Positions 45,210 to 58,049 of a DNA stretch of 64,000 nucleotides are shown piece by piece. The number at the start of each line of letters is the position of its first letter. Position 1 is the stretch's first letter. The position numbers and the translations under genes are program-made. The notes beneath the pieces were generated by a model. That model was not told the DNA's origin, made no database searches, and saw nothing but the letters and a program-made list of their open reading frames with translations. Source of the DNA: Allacma fusca (Eukaryota; Arthropoda; Collembola; Symphypleona; Sminthuridae); the NCBI GenBank assembly GCA_947179485.1, contig OX359249.1:54943402-55007401 (forward strand). Direction: 5' to 3'.

Positions 45210-46373
45210 TCACTTTTTCAGGTGTTTGCTGAATTCATCAGAATCTCTTTATATTTTGGGAATACACTCGAGCGGTCTGCTAAAGCTCAATTCTCGAATT
45301 CGAGATGAATCGAAAATCTTTGAAAATAGCTACGAAAATGAAGTGTCGTTGCTCTGGTCACTTTTTATGGTGTTTGCTGAACTCGTCAGAATCTCTTGAT
45401 ACTTTGGGAATCCTCTCAGGCAGTCTGCTTAAGCTCGTATCTCGAATTTACGATGAATCGAAAAGCTTTTAAATTGCGATAAAATGACGTAGCTCTGGTC
45501 ACTTTCAAGGGTGTTTAGTGAACCCGCCAGAATCTCTTTCAACTTTGGCAATACACGCGGACGGTCTGATAAAGCTCAATTTTCGAATTTGAGATGAATC
45601 GCGAAAACTGAAAATAGCGATGAAAATGACGTCGTTGCTCTGGTCACTTTTTATGGTGTTTGCTGAACTCGTTGAAATCCCTTTAGACTTTGGATATAAC
45701 CGCGGACGGGCTGCTAAAGCTCAATTTTGGAATTTGAGATGAATCCGAAAACTTAGAAAATAGCGATGAAAATGACGTCGTTGCATTAGTCACTTTTTCA
45801 GGTGTTTGCTGAATTCATCAGAATCTCTTTATATTTTGGGAATACACTCGAGCGGTCTGCTAAAGCTCAATTCTCGAATTCGAGATGAATCGAAAATCTT
45901 TGAAAATAGCTATGAAAATGAAGTGTCGTTGCTCTGGGTACTTTTTATGGTGTTTGCTGAACTCGTTGAAATCCCTTTAGACTTTGGCAATACACGCGGA
46001 CGGTCTGCTAAAGCTCAATTTTCGAATTTGAGATGAATCGGAAAACTTAGAAAATAGCGATGAAAATGACGTCGTTGCATTAGTCACTTTTTCAGGTGTT
46101 TTGCTGAAATCATCAGAATCTTTTTATATTTTATGAATACACGCGGGCGGTCTGCTAAAGCTCAACTCTCGAATTTGAGATGAATCGGAAAACTGAAAAT
46201 AACTACGAAAATGAAGTGTCGTTGCTCTGGTCACTTTTTCAGGTGTTTGCTGCACTCATCAGATTCTCTTTATATTTTGGGAATACACGCGGGCGGTCTG
46301 CTAAAGCTCAATTTTCGAATTTGAGATGAATCCGAAAACTTAAAAAATAGCGATGAAAATGTCGTTGCATAAG
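45210..46373 (+). repeat. 8-monomer HOR unit (1164 bp), copy 5
   Basis: Same order. An extra T in the A monomer ('gtgttttgctg', T run 46099-46102) and a 3-bp loss in the B monomer ('gaaaatgtcgttg' at 46361) give the net 2-bp shortening. The E ends 'gaatcggaaaacttag' instead of 'gaatccgaaaacttag'. The T insertion reappears at 57920 and the 3-bp loss at 49862, so both are useful lineage markers. Confidence 0.96.
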
Positions 46374-47833
46374 TCACTTTTTCAGGTGTTTGCTGAATTC
46401 ATCAGAATCTCTTTATATTTTGGGAATACACTCGAGCGGTCTGCTAAAGCTCAATTCTCGAATTCGAGATGAATCGAAAATCTTTGAAAATAGCTACGAA
46501 AATGAAGTGTCGTTGCTCTGGTCACTTTTTATGGTGTTTGCTGAACTCGTCAGAATCTCTTGATACTTTGGGAATCCTCTCAGGCAGTCTGCTTAAGCTC
46601 GTATCTCGAATTTACGATGAATCGAAAAGCTTTTAAATTGCGATAAAATGACGTAGCTCTGGTCACTTTCAAGGGTGTTTAGTGAACCCGCCAGAATCTC
46701 TTTCAACTTTGGCAATACACGCGGACGGTCTGATAAAGCTCAATTTTCGAATTTGAGATGAATCGCGAAAACTGAAAATAGCGATGAAAATGACGTCGTT
46801 GCTCTGGTCACTTTTTATGGTGTTTGCTGAACTCGTTGAAATCCCTTTAGACTTTGGATATAACCGCGGACGGGCTGCTAAAGCTCAATTTTGGAATTTG
46901 AGATGAATCCGAAAACTTAGAAAATAGCGATGAAAATGACGTCGTTGCATTAGTCACTTTTTCAGGTGTTTGCTGAATTCATCAGAATCTCTTTATATTT
47001 TGGGAATACACTCGAGCGGTCTGCTAAAGCTCAATTCTCGAATTCGAGATGAATCGAAAATCTTTGAAAATAGCTATGAAAATGAAGTGTCGTTGCTCTG
47101 GGTACTTTTTATGGTGTTTGCTGAACTCGTTGAAATCCCTTTAGACTTTGGCAATACACGCGGACGGTCTGCTAAAGCTCAATTTTCGAATTTGAGATGA
47201 ATCGGAAAACTTAGAAAATAGCGATGAAAATGACGTCGTTGCATTAGTCACTTTTTCAGGTGTTTGCTGAAATCATCAGAATCTTTTTATATTTTATGAA
47301 TACACGCGGGCGGTCTGCTAAAGCTCAATTCTCGAATTTGAGATGAATCGGAAGACTGAAAATAACTACGAAAATGAAGTGTCGTTGCTCTGGTCACTTT
47401 TTCAGGTGTTTGCTGCACTCATCAGATTCTCTTTATATTTTGGGAATACACGCGGGCGGTCTGCTAAAGCTCAATTTTCGAATTTGAGATGAATCCGAAA
47501 ACTTAAAAAATAGCGATGAAAATGACGTCGTTGCATAAGTCACTTTTTCAGGTGTTTGCTGAATTCATCAGAATCTCTTTATATTTTGGGAATACACTCG
47601 AGCGGTCTGCTAAAGCTCAATTCTCGAATTCGAGATGAATCGAAAATCTTTGAAAATAGCTATGAAAATGAAGTGTCGTTGCTCTGGTCACTTTTTATGG
47701 TGTTTGCTGAACTCGTTGAAATCCCTTTAGACTTTGGCAATACACGCGGACGGTCTGCTAAAGCTCAATTTTCGAATTTGAGATGAATCGGAAAACTTAG
47801 AAAATAGCGATGAAAACGACGTCGTTGCATTAG

Positions 47834-47979
47834 TCACTTTTTCAGGTGTTTGCTGAATTCATCAGATTCTCTTTATATTTTGGGAATACACGCGGGCGGT
47901 CTGCTAAAGCTCAATTTTCGAATTTGAGATGAATCCGAAAACTTAAAAAATAGCGATGAAAATGACGTCGTTGCATTAG
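47834..47979 (+). repeat. C/B chimeric monomer, part of a 440-bp trimer
   Basis: C 5' end ('gctgaattcatcaga') and B remainder ('ttctctttatatt', 'cacgcgggcgg', 'cttaaaaaatagcg'). It follows E and precedes C. Copies at 51335 and 51775 are spaced 440 bp apart within C-E-C/B trimers. Confidence 0.92.
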
Positions 47980-48565
47980 TCACTTTTTCAGGTGTTTGCT
48001 GAATTCATCAGAATCTCTTTATATTTTGGGAATACACTCGAGCGGTCTGCTAAAGCTCAATTCTCGAATTCGAGATGAATCGAAAATCTTTGAAAATAGC
48101 TATGAAAATAAAGTGTCGTTGCTCTGGGTACTTTTTATGGTGTTTGCTGAACTCGTCGAAATCTCTTTCAACTTTGGGAATACACGCGGGCTGTCTGCCA
48201 AAGCTCAATTCTCGAATTTGAGATGAATCCGAAAACTTAGAAAATAGCGATGAAAATGACGTCGTTGCATTAGTCACTTTTTCAGGTGTTTGCTGAAATC
48301 ATCAGAATCTTTTTATATTTTATGAATACACGCGGGCGGTCTGCTAAAGCTCAATTCTCGAATTTGAGATGAATCGGAAAACTGAAAATAACTACGAAAA
48401 TGAAGTGTCGTTGCTCTGGTCACTTTTTCAGGTGTTTGCTGCACTCATCAGATTCTCTTTATATTTTGGGAATACACGCGGGCGGTCTGCTAAAGCTCAA
48501 TTTTCGAATTTGAGATGAATCCGAAAACTTAAAAAATAGCGATGAAAATGACGTCGTTGCATAAG

Positions 48566-48706
48566 TCACTTTTTCAGGTGTTTGCTGAATTCATCAGAAT
48601 CTCTTGATACTTTGGGAATCCTCTCAGGCAGTCTGCTTAAGCTCGTATCTCGAATTTACGATGAATCGAAAAGCTTTTAAATTGCGATAAAATGACGTAG
48701 CTCTGG
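48566..48706 (+). repeat. C/H chimeric monomer, copy 1
   Basis: C 5' end ('gctgaattcatcagaatc') after a B, then H ('tcttgatactttggg', 'aatcctctcaggcag'). The switch lies in 'tcagaatctctt' at 48594-48605. It removes one monomer between B and I' relative to the 1166-bp order, and it is the reciprocal configuration of the H/C chimera at 15302. Confidence 0.94.
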
Positions 48707-49874
48707 TCACTTTCAAGGGTGTTTAGTGAACCCGCCAGAATCTCTTTCAACTTTGGCAATACACGCGGACGGTCTGATAAAGCTCAATTTTCGAATTTGA
48801 GATGAATCGCGAAAACTGAAAATAGCGATGAAAATGACGTCGTTGCTCTGGTCACTTTTTATGGTGTTTGCTGAACTCGTTGAAATCCCTTTAGACTTTG
48901 GATATAACCGCGGACGGGCTGCTAAAGCTCAATTTTGGAATTTGAGATGAATCCGAAAACTTAAAAAATAGCGATGAAAATGACGTCGTTGCATTAGTCA
49001 CTTTTTCAGGTGTTTGCTGAATTCATCAGAATCTCTTTATATTTTGGGAATACACTCGAGCGGTCTGCTAAAGCTCAATTCTCGAATTCGAGATGAATCG
49101 AAAATCTTTGAAAATAGCTATGAAAATGAAGTGTCGTTGCTCTGGGTACTTTTTATGGTGTTTGCTGAACTCGTTGAAATCCCTTTAGACTTTGGCAATA
49201 CACGCGGACGGTCTGCTAAAGCTCAATTTTCGAATTTGAGATGAATCGGAAAACTTAGAAAATAGCGATGAAAATTACGTCGTTGCATTAGTCACTTTTT
49301 CAGGTGTTTGCTGAATTCATCAGAATCTCTTTATATTTTGGGAATACACTCGAGCGGTCTGCTAAAGCTCAATTCTCGAATTCGAGATGAATCGAAAATC
49401 TTTGAAAATAGCTATGAAAATGAAGTGTCGTTGCTCTGGGTACTTTTTATGGTGTTTGCTGAACTCGTCGAAATCTCTTTCAACTTTGGGAATACACGCG
49501 GACGGTCTGCTATAGCTCAATTTTCGAATTTGAGATGAATCGGAAAACTTAGAAAATAGCGATGAAAATGACGTCGTTGCATTAGTCACTTTTTCAGGTG
49601 TTTGCTGAAATCATCAGAATCTTTTTATATTTTATGAATACACGCGGGCGGTCTGCTAAAGCTCAACTCTCGAATTTGAGATGAATCGGAAAACTGAAAA
49701 TAACTACGAAAATGAAGTGTCGTTGCTCTGGTCACTTTTTCAGGTGTTTGCTGCACTCATCAGATTCTCTTTATATTTTGGGAATACACGCGGGCGGTCT
49801 GCTAAAGCTCAATTTTCGAATTTGAGATGAATCCGAAAACTTAAAAAATAGCGATGAAAATGTCGTTGCATAAG

Positions 49875-52506
49875 TCACTTTTTCAGGTGTTTGCTGAATT
49901 CATCAGAATCTCTTTATATTTTGGGAATACACTCGAGCGGTCTGCTAAAGCTCAATTCTCGAATTCGAGATGAATCGAAAATCTTTGAAAATAGCTACGA
50001 AAATGAAGTGTCGTTGCTCTGGTCACTTTTTATGGTGTTTGCTGAACTCGTCAGAATCTCTTGATACTTTGGGAATCCTCTCAGGCAGTCTGCTTAAGCT
50101 CGTATCTCGAATTTACGATGAATCGAAAAGCTTTTAAATTGCGATAAAATGACGTAGCTCTGGTCACTTTCAAGGGTGTTTAGTGAACCCGCCAGAATCT
50201 CTTTCAACTTTGGCAATACACGCGGACGGTCTGATAAAGCTCAATTTTCGAATTTGAGATGAATCGCGAAAACTGAAAATAGCGATGAAAATGACGTCGT
50301 TGCTCTGGTCACTTTTTATGGTGTTTGCTGAACTCGTTGAAATCCCTTTAGACTTTGGATATAACCGCGGACGGGCTGCTAAAGCTCAATTTTGGAATTT
50401 GAGATGAATCCGAAAACTTAGAAAATAGCGATGAAAATGACGTCGTTGCATTAGTCACTTTTTCAGGTGTTTGCTGAATTCATCAGAATCTCTTTATATT
50501 TTGGGAATACACTCGAGCGGTCTGCTAAAGCTCAATTCTCGAATTCGAGATGAATCGAAAATCTTTGAAAATAGCTATGAAAATGAAGTGTCGTTGCTCT
50601 GGGTACTTTTTATGGTGTTTGCTGAACTCGTTGAAATCCCTTTAGACTTTGGCAATACACGCGGACGGTCTGCTAAAGCTCAATTTTCGAATTTGAGATG
50701 AATCGGAAAACTTAGAAAATAGCGATGAAAATGACGTCGTTGCATTAGTCACTTTTTCAGGTGTTTGCTGAAATCATCAGAATCTTTTTATATTTTATGA
50801 ATACACGCGGGCGGTCTGCTAAAGCTCAATTCTCGAATTTGAGATGAATCGGAAGACTGAAAATAACTACGAAAATGAAGTGTCGTTGCTCTGGTCACTT
50901 TTTCAGGTGTTTGCTGCACTCATCAGATTCTCTTTATATTTTGGGAATACACGCGGGCGGTCTGCTAAAGCTCAATTTTCGAATTTGAGATGAATCCGAA
51001 AACTTAAAAAATAGCGATGAAAATGACGTCGTTGCATAAGTCACTTTTTCAGGTGTTTGCTGAATTCATCAGAATCTCTTTATATTTTGGGAATACACTC
51101 GAGCGGTCTGCTAAAGCTCAATTCTCGAATTCGAGATGAATCGAAAATCTTTGAAAATAGCTATGAAAATAAAGTGTCGTTGCTCTGGGTACTTTTTATG
51201 GTGTTTGCTGAACTCGTTGAAATCCCTTTAGACTTTGGCAATACACGCGGACGGTCTGCTAAAGCTCAATTTTCGAATTTGAGATGAATCGGAAAACTTA
51301 GAAAATAGCGATGAAAACGACGTCGTTGCATTAGTCACTTTTTCAGGTGTTTGCTGAATTCATCAGATTCTCTTTATATTTTGGGAATACACGCGGGCGG
51401 TCTGCTAAAGCTCAATTTTCGAATTTGAGATGAATCCGAAAACTTAAAAAATAGCGATGAAAATGACGTCGTTGCATAAGTCACTTTTTCAGGTGTTTGC
51501 TGAATTCATCAGAATCTCTTTATATTTTGGGAATACACTCGAGCGGTCTGCTAAAGCTCAATTCTCGAATTCGAGATGAATCGAAAATCTTTGAAAATAG
51601 CTATGAAAATGAAGTGTCGTTGCTCTGGTCACTTTTTATGGTGTTTGCTGAACTCGTTGAAATCCCTTTAGACTTTGGCAATACACGCGGACGGTCTGCT
51701 AAAGCTCAATTTTCGAATTTGAGATGAATCGGAAAACTTAGAAAATAGCGATGAAAACGACGTCGTTGCATTAGTCACTTTTTCAGGTGTTTGCTGAATT
51801 CATCAGATTCTCTTTATATTTTGGGAATACACGCGGGCGGTCTGCTAAAGCTCAATTTTCGAATTTGAGATGAATCCGAAAACTTAAAAAATAGCGATGA
51901 AAATGACGTCGTTGCATTAGTCACTTTTTCAGGTGTTTGCTGAATTCATCAGAATCTCTTTATATTTTGGGAATACACTCGAGCGGTCTGCTAAAGCTCA
52001 ATTCTCGAATTCGAGATGAATCGAAAATCTTTGAAAATAGCTATGAAAATAAAGTGTCGTTGCTCTGGGTACTTTTTATGGTGTTTGCTGAACTCGTCGA
52101 AATCTCTTTCAACTTTGGGAATACACGCGGGCTGTCTGCCAAACCTCAATTCTCGAATTTGAGATGAATCCGAAAACTTAGAAAATAGCGATGAAAATGA
52201 CGTCGTTGCATTAGTCACTTTTTCAGGTGTTTGCTGAAATCATCAGAATCTTTTTATATTTTATGAATACACGCGGGCGGTCTGCTAAAGCTCAATTCTC
52301 GAATTTGAGATGAATCGGAAAACTGAAAATAACTACGAAAATGAAGTGTCGTTGCTCTGGTCACTTTTTCAGGTGTTTGCTGCACTCATCAGATTCTCTT
52401 TATATTTTGGGAATACACGCGGGCGGTCTGCTAAAGCTCAATTTTCGAATTTGAGATGAATCCGAAAACTTAAAAAATAGCGATGAAAATGACGTCGTTG
52501 CATAAG
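49875..52506 (+). repeat. 24-mer unit, copy 2 (first 18 monomers) with an extra 440-bp trimer
   Basis: The order is C*, H, I', J, C, E, A, B, C, E, C/B, C, E, C/B, C, D, A, B. It follows the preceding 24-mer at an offset of 3501 bp up to the first C-E-C/B trimer, then at 3941 bp after an additional trimer of 440 bp. It continues into the C/H chimera at 52507. The C at 51041 has 'gaaaataaagtg' although it precedes E, whereas in copy 1 that allele is on the C preceding D. Confidence 0.92.
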
Positions 52507-52647
52507 TCACTTTTTCAGGTGTTTGCTGAATTCATCAGAATCTCTTGATACTTTGGGAATCCTCTCAGGCAGTCTGCTTAAGCTCGTATCTCGAATTTAC
52601 GATGAATCGAAAAGCTTTTAAATTGCGATAAAATGACGTAGCTCTGG
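52507..52647 (+). repeat. C/H chimeric monomer, copy 2
   Basis: Same junction, 3941 bp after copy 1, with the switch at 52535-52546. Confidence 0.94.
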
Positions 52648-53378
52648 TCACTTTCAAGGGTGTTTAGTGAACCCGCCAGAATCTCTTTCAACTTTGGCAA
52701 TACACGCGGACGGTCTGATAAAGCTCAATTTTCGAATTTGAGATGAATCGCGAAAACTGAAAATAGCGATGAAAATGACGTCGTTGCTCTGGTCACTTTT
52801 TATGGTGTTTGCTGAACTCGTTGAAATCCCTTTAGACTTTGGATATAACCGCGGACGGGCTGCTAAAGCTCAATTTTGGAATTTGAGATGAATCCGAAAA
52901 CTTAGAAAATAGCGATGAAAATGACGTCGTTGCATTAGTCACTTTTTCAGGTGTTTGCTGAATTCATCAGAATCTCTTTATATTTTGGGAATACACTCGA
53001 GCGGTCTGCTAAAGCTCAATTCTCGAATTCGAGATGAATCGAAAATCTTTGAAAATAGCTATGAAAATGAAGTGTCGTTGCTCTGGGTACTTTTTATGGT
53101 GTTTGCTGAACTCGTTGAAATCCCTTTAGACTTTGGCAATACACGCGGACGGTCTGCTAAAGCTCAATTTTCGAATTTGAGATGAATCCGAAAACTTAGA
53201 AAATAGCGATGAAAATGACGTCGTTGCATTAGTCACTTTTTCAGGTGTTTGCTGAAATCATCAGAATCTTTTTATATTTTATGAATACACGCGGGCGGTC
53301 TGCTAAAGCTCAACTCTCGAATTTGAGATGAATCGGAAAACTGAAAATAACTACGAAAATGAAGTGTCGTTGCTCTGG

Positions 53379-53526
53379 TCACTTTTTCAGGTGTTTGCTG
53401 CACTCATCAGATTCTCTTTATATTTTGGGAATACACGCGGGCGGTCTGCTAAAGCTCAATTTTCGAATTTGAGATGAATCGAAAATCTTTGAAAATAGCT
53501 ATGAAAATGAAGTGTCGTTGCTCTGG
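53379..53526 (+). repeat. B/C chimeric monomer, right copy
   Basis: Same junction and neighbours as the chimera 14005 bp to the left. Confidence 0.93.
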
Positions 53527-53966
53527 GTACTTTTTATGGTGTTTGCTGAACTCGTTGAAATCCCTTTAGACTTTGGCAATACACGCGGACGGTCTGCTAA
53601 AGCTCAATTTTCGAATTTGAGATGAATCGGAAAACTTAGAAAATAGCGATGAAAATGACGTCGTTGCATTAGTCACTTTTTCAGGTGTTTGCTGAATTCA
53701 TCAGAATCTCTTTATATTTTGGGAATACACTCGAGCGGTCTGCTAAAGCTCAATTCTCGAATTCGAGATGAATCGAAAATCTTTGAAAATAGCTATGAAA
53801 ATGAAGTGTCGTTGCTCTGGGTACTTTTTATGGTGTTTGCTGAACTCGTTGAAATCCCTTTAGACTTTGGCAATACACGCGGACGGTCTGCTAAAGCTCA
53901 ATTTTCGAATTTGAGATGAATCGGAAAACTTAGAAAATAGCGATGAAAATGACGTCGTTGCATTAG

Positions 53967-54114
53967 TCACTTTTTCAGGTGTTTGCTGAATTCATCAGAA
54001 TCTCTTTATATTTTGGGAATACACGCGGGCGGTCTGCTAAAGCTCAACTCTCGAATTCGAGATGAATCGAAAATCTTTGAAAATAGCTATGAAAATGAAG
54101 TGTCGTTGCTCTGG
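53967..54114 (+). repeat. C variant with converted middle, right copy
   Basis: Same patch and neighbours 14005 bp to the right of the left copy. Confidence 0.92.
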
Positions 54115-54552
54115 GTACTTTTTATGGTGTTTGCTGAACTCGTCGAAATCTCTTTCAACTTTGGGAATACACGCGGGCTGTCTGCCAAAGCTCAATTCTC
54201 GAATTTGAGATGAATCCGAAAACTTAGAAAATAGCGATGAAAATGACGTCGTTGCATTAGTCACTTTTTCAGGTGTTTGCTGAAATCATCAGAATCTTTT
54301 TATATTTTATGAATACACGCGGGCGGTCTGCTAAAGCTCAACTCTCGAATTTGAGATGAATCGGAAAACTGAAAATAACTACGAAAATGAAGTGTCGTTG
54401 CTCTGGTCACTTTTTCAGGTGTTTGCTGCACTCATCAGATTCTCTTTATATTTTGGGAATACACGCGGGCGGTCTGCTAAAGCTCAATTTTCGAATTTGA
54501 GATGAATCCGAAAACTTAAAAAATAGCGATGAAAATGACGTCGTTGCATAAG

Positions 54553-55718
54553 TCACTTTTTCAGGTGTTTGCTGAATTCATCAGAATCTCTTTATATTTT
54601 GGGAATACACTCGAGCGGTCTGCTAAAGCTCAATTCTCGAATTCGAGATGAATCGAAAATCTTTGAAAATAGCTACGAAAATGAAGTGTCGTTGCTCTGG
54701 TCACTTTTTATGGTGTTTGCTGAACTCGTCAGAATCTCTTGATACTTTGGGAATCCTCTCAGGCAGTCTGCTTAAGCTCGTATCTCGAATTTACGATGAA
54801 TCGAAAAGCTTTTAAATTGCGATAAAATGACGTAGCTCTGGTCACTTTCAAGGGTGTTTAGTGAACCCGCCAGAATCTCTTTCAACTTTGGCAATACACG
54901 CGGACGGTCTGATAAAGCTCAATTTTCGAATTTGAGATGAATCGCGAAAACTGAAAATAGCGATGAAAATGACGTCGTTGCTCTGGTCACTTTTTATGGT
55001 GTTTGCTGAACTCGTTGAAATCCCTTTAGACTTTGGATATAACCGCGGACGGGCTGCTAAAGCTCAATTTTGGAATTTGAGATGAATCCGAAAACTTAGA
55101 AAATAGCGATGAAAATGACGTCGTTGCATTAGTCACTTTTTCAGGTGTTTGCTGAATTCATCAGAATCTCTTTATATTTTGGGAATACACTCGAGCGGTC
55201 TGCTAAAGCTCAATTCTCGAATTCGAGATGAATCGAAAATCTTTGAAAATAGCTATGAAAATGAAGTGTCGTTGCTCTGGGTACTTTTTATGGTGTTTGC
55301 TGAACTCGTTGAAATCCCTTTAGACTTTGGCAATACACGCGGACGGTCTGCTAAAGCTCAATTTTCGAATTTGAGATGAATCCGAAAACTTAGAAAATAG
55401 CGATGAAAATGACGTCGTTGCATTAGTCACTTTTTCAGGTGTTTGCTGAAATCATCAGAATCTTTTTATATTTTATGAATACACGCGGGCGGTCTGCTAA
55501 AGCTCAACTCTCGAATTTGAGATGAATCGGAAAACTGAAAATAACTACGAAAATGAAGTGTCGTTGCTCTGGTCACTTTTTCAGGTGTTTGCTGCACTCA
55601 TCAGATTCTCTTTATATTTTGGGAATACACGCGGGCGGTCTGCTAAAGCTCAATTTTCGAATTTGAGATGAATCCGAAAACTTAAAAAATAGCGATGAAA
55701 ATGACGTCGTTGCATAAG
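54553..55718 (+). repeat. 8-monomer HOR unit (1166 bp), copy 6
   Basis: Order C*-H-I'-J-C-E-A-B, located 14005 bp to the right of copy 1. No differences were seen by eye. Confidence 0.97.
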
Positions 55719-56884
55719 TCACTTTTTCAGGTGTTTGCTGAATTCATCAGAATCTCTTTATATTTTGGGAATACACTCGAGCGGTCTGCTAAAGCTCAAT
55801 TCTCGAATTCGAGATGAATCGAAAATCTTTGAAAATAGCTACGAAAATGAAGTGTCGTTGCTCTGGTCACTTTTTATGGTGTTTGCTGAACTCGTCAGAA
55901 TCTCTTGATACTTTGGGAATCCTCTCAGGCAGTCTGCTTAAGCTCGTATCTCGAATTTACGACGAATCGAAAAGCTTTTAAATTGCGATAAAATGACGTA
56001 GCTCTGGTCACTTTCAAGGGTGTTTAGTGAACCCGCCAGAATCTCTTTCAACTTTGGCAATACACGCGGACGGTCTGATAAAGCTCAATTTTCGAATTTG
56101 AGATGAATCGCGAAAACTGAAAATAGCGATGAAAATGACGTCGTTGCTCTGGTCACTTTTTATGGTGTTTGCTGAACTCGTTGAAATCCCTTTAGACTTT
56201 GGATATAACCGCGGACGGGCTGCTAAAGCTCAATTTTGGAATTTGAGATGAATCCGAAAACTTAGAAAATAGCGATGAAAATGACGTCGTTGCATTAGTC
56301 ACTTTTTCAGGTGTTTGCTGAATTCATCAGAATCTCTTTATATTTTGGGAATACACTCGAGCGGTCTGCTAAAGCTCAATTCTCGAATTCGAGATGAATC
56401 GAAAATCTTTGAAAATAGCTATGAAAATGAAGTGTCGTTGCTCTGGGTACTTTTTATGGTGTTTGCTGAACTCGTTGAAATCCCTTTAGACTTTGGCAAT
56501 ACACGCGGACGGTCTGCTAAAGCTCAATTTTCGAATTTGAGATGAATCCGAAAACTTAGAAAATAGCGATGAAAATGACGTCGTTGCATTAGTCACTTTT
56601 TCAGGTGTTTGCTGAAATCATCAGAATCTTTTTATATTTTATGAATACACGCGGGCGGTCTGCTAAAGCTCAACTCTCGAATTTGAGATGAATCGGAAAA
56701 CTGAAAATAACTACGAAAATGAAGTGTCGTTGCTCTGGTCACTTTTTCAGGTGTTTGCTGCACTCATCAGATTCTCTTTATATTTTGGGAATACACGCGG
56801 GCGGTCTGCTAAAGCTCAATTTTCGAATTTGAGATGAATCCGAAAACTTAAAAAATAGCGATGAAAATGACGTCGTTGCATAAG
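55719..56884 (+). repeat. 8-monomer HOR unit (1166 bp), copy 7
   Basis: Same order. A private change in H reads 'tttacgacgaatcg' (near 55962) where the other H monomers have 'tttacgatgaatcg'. Confidence 0.97.
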
Positions 56885-58049
56885 TCACTTTTTCAGGTGT
56901 TTGCTGAATTCATCAGAATCTCTTTATATTTTGGGAATACACTCGAGCGGTCTGCTAAAGCTCAATTCTCGAATTCGAGATGAATCGAAAATCTTTGAAA
57001 ATAGCTACGAAAATGAAGTGTCGTTGCTCTGGTCACTTTTTATGGTGTTTGCTGAACTCGTCAGAATCTCTTGATACTTTGGGAATCCTCTCAGGCAGTC
57101 TGCTTAAGCTCGTATCTCGAATTTACGATGAATCGAAAAGCTTTTAAATTGCGATAAAATGACGTAGCTCTGGTCACTTTCAAGGGTGTTTAGTGAACCC
57201 GCCAGAATCTCTTTCAACTTTGGCAATACACGCGGACGGTCTGATAAAGCTCAATTTTCGAATTTGAGATGAATCGCGAAAACTGAAAATAGCGATGAAA
57301 ATGACGTCGTTGCTCTGGTCACTTTTTATGGTGTTTGCTGAACTCGTTGAAATCCCTTTAGACTTTGGCAATAACCGCGGACGGGCTGCTAAAGCTCAAT
57401 TTTGGAATTTGAGATGAATCCGAAAACTTAGAAAATAGCGATGAAAATGACGTCGTTGCATAAGTCACTTTTTCAGGTGTTTGCTGAATTCATCAGAATC
57501 TCTTTATATTTTGGGAATACACTCGAGCGGTCTGCTAAAGCTCAATTCTCGAATTCGAGATGAATCGAAAATCTTTGAAAATAGCTATGAAAATGAAGTG
57601 TCGTTGCTCTGGGTACTTTTTATGGTGTTTGCTGAACTCGTTGAAATCCCTTTAGACTTTGGCAATACACGCGGACGGTCTGCTAAAGCTCAATTTTCGA
57701 ATTTGAGATGAATCGGAAAACTTAGAAAATAGCGATGAAAATGACGTCGTTGCATTAGTCACTTTTTCAGGTGTTTGCTGAATTCATCAGAATCTCTTTA
57801 TATTTTGGGAATACACTCGAGCGGTCTGCTAAAGCTCAATTCTCGAATTCGAGATGAATCGTAAATCTTTGAAAATAGCGATGAAAATGACGTCGTTGCA
57901 TTAGTCACTTTTTCAGGTGTTTTGCTGAAATCATCAGAATCTTTTTATATTTTATGAATACACGCGGGCGGTCTGCAAAGGCTCAATTCTCGAATTTGAG
58001 ATGAATCGGAAAACTGAAAATAGCGATGAAAATGACGTCGTTGCATAAG
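56885..58049 (+). repeat. Hybrid 8-monomer unit (1165 bp): C*-H-I'-J-C-E plus two chimeras
   Basis: The first six monomers follow the 1166-bp order. J here is altered ('ggcaataaccgcggacggg', ending '...gcataag'). The A-B pair is replaced by a C body with an E/B-type tail and 'gaatcgtaaatc' (57759-57904) and an A body with an F5-type end (57905-58049). The latter contains 'gtctgcaaaggctc', otherwise found only in F2 and F5, and then leads into G. Confidence 0.93.

Larger units (their letters stand above)
46374..49874 (+). repeat. 24-monomer unit (3501 bp), copy 1
   Basis: The order is C*, H, I', J, C, E, A, B, C, E, C/B chimera, C, D, A, B, C/H chimera, I', J, C, E, C, D/E, A, B. The A at 47248 has 'ggaagactg' and 'gctcaattctcg', the form otherwise typical of 9-30 kb. 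The C at 47980 has 'gaaaataaagtg'. The final B carries the same 3-bp loss (49862) as the B just before the unit (46361), at an offset of exactly 3501 bp, which supports a tandem duplication. Confidence 0.93.
52507..54552 (+). repeat. 14-monomer block, right copy of the 14005-bp duplication marker
   Basis: The order is C/H chimera, I', J, C, E, A, B/C chimera, E, C, E, C variant, D, A, B. Apart from the leading C/H fusion it matches 38534-40547 at a constant offset of 14005 bp, including the B/C chimera (53379 against 39374) and the C variant with 'gctcaactctcgaattcg' (53967 against 39962). Confidence 0.94.
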
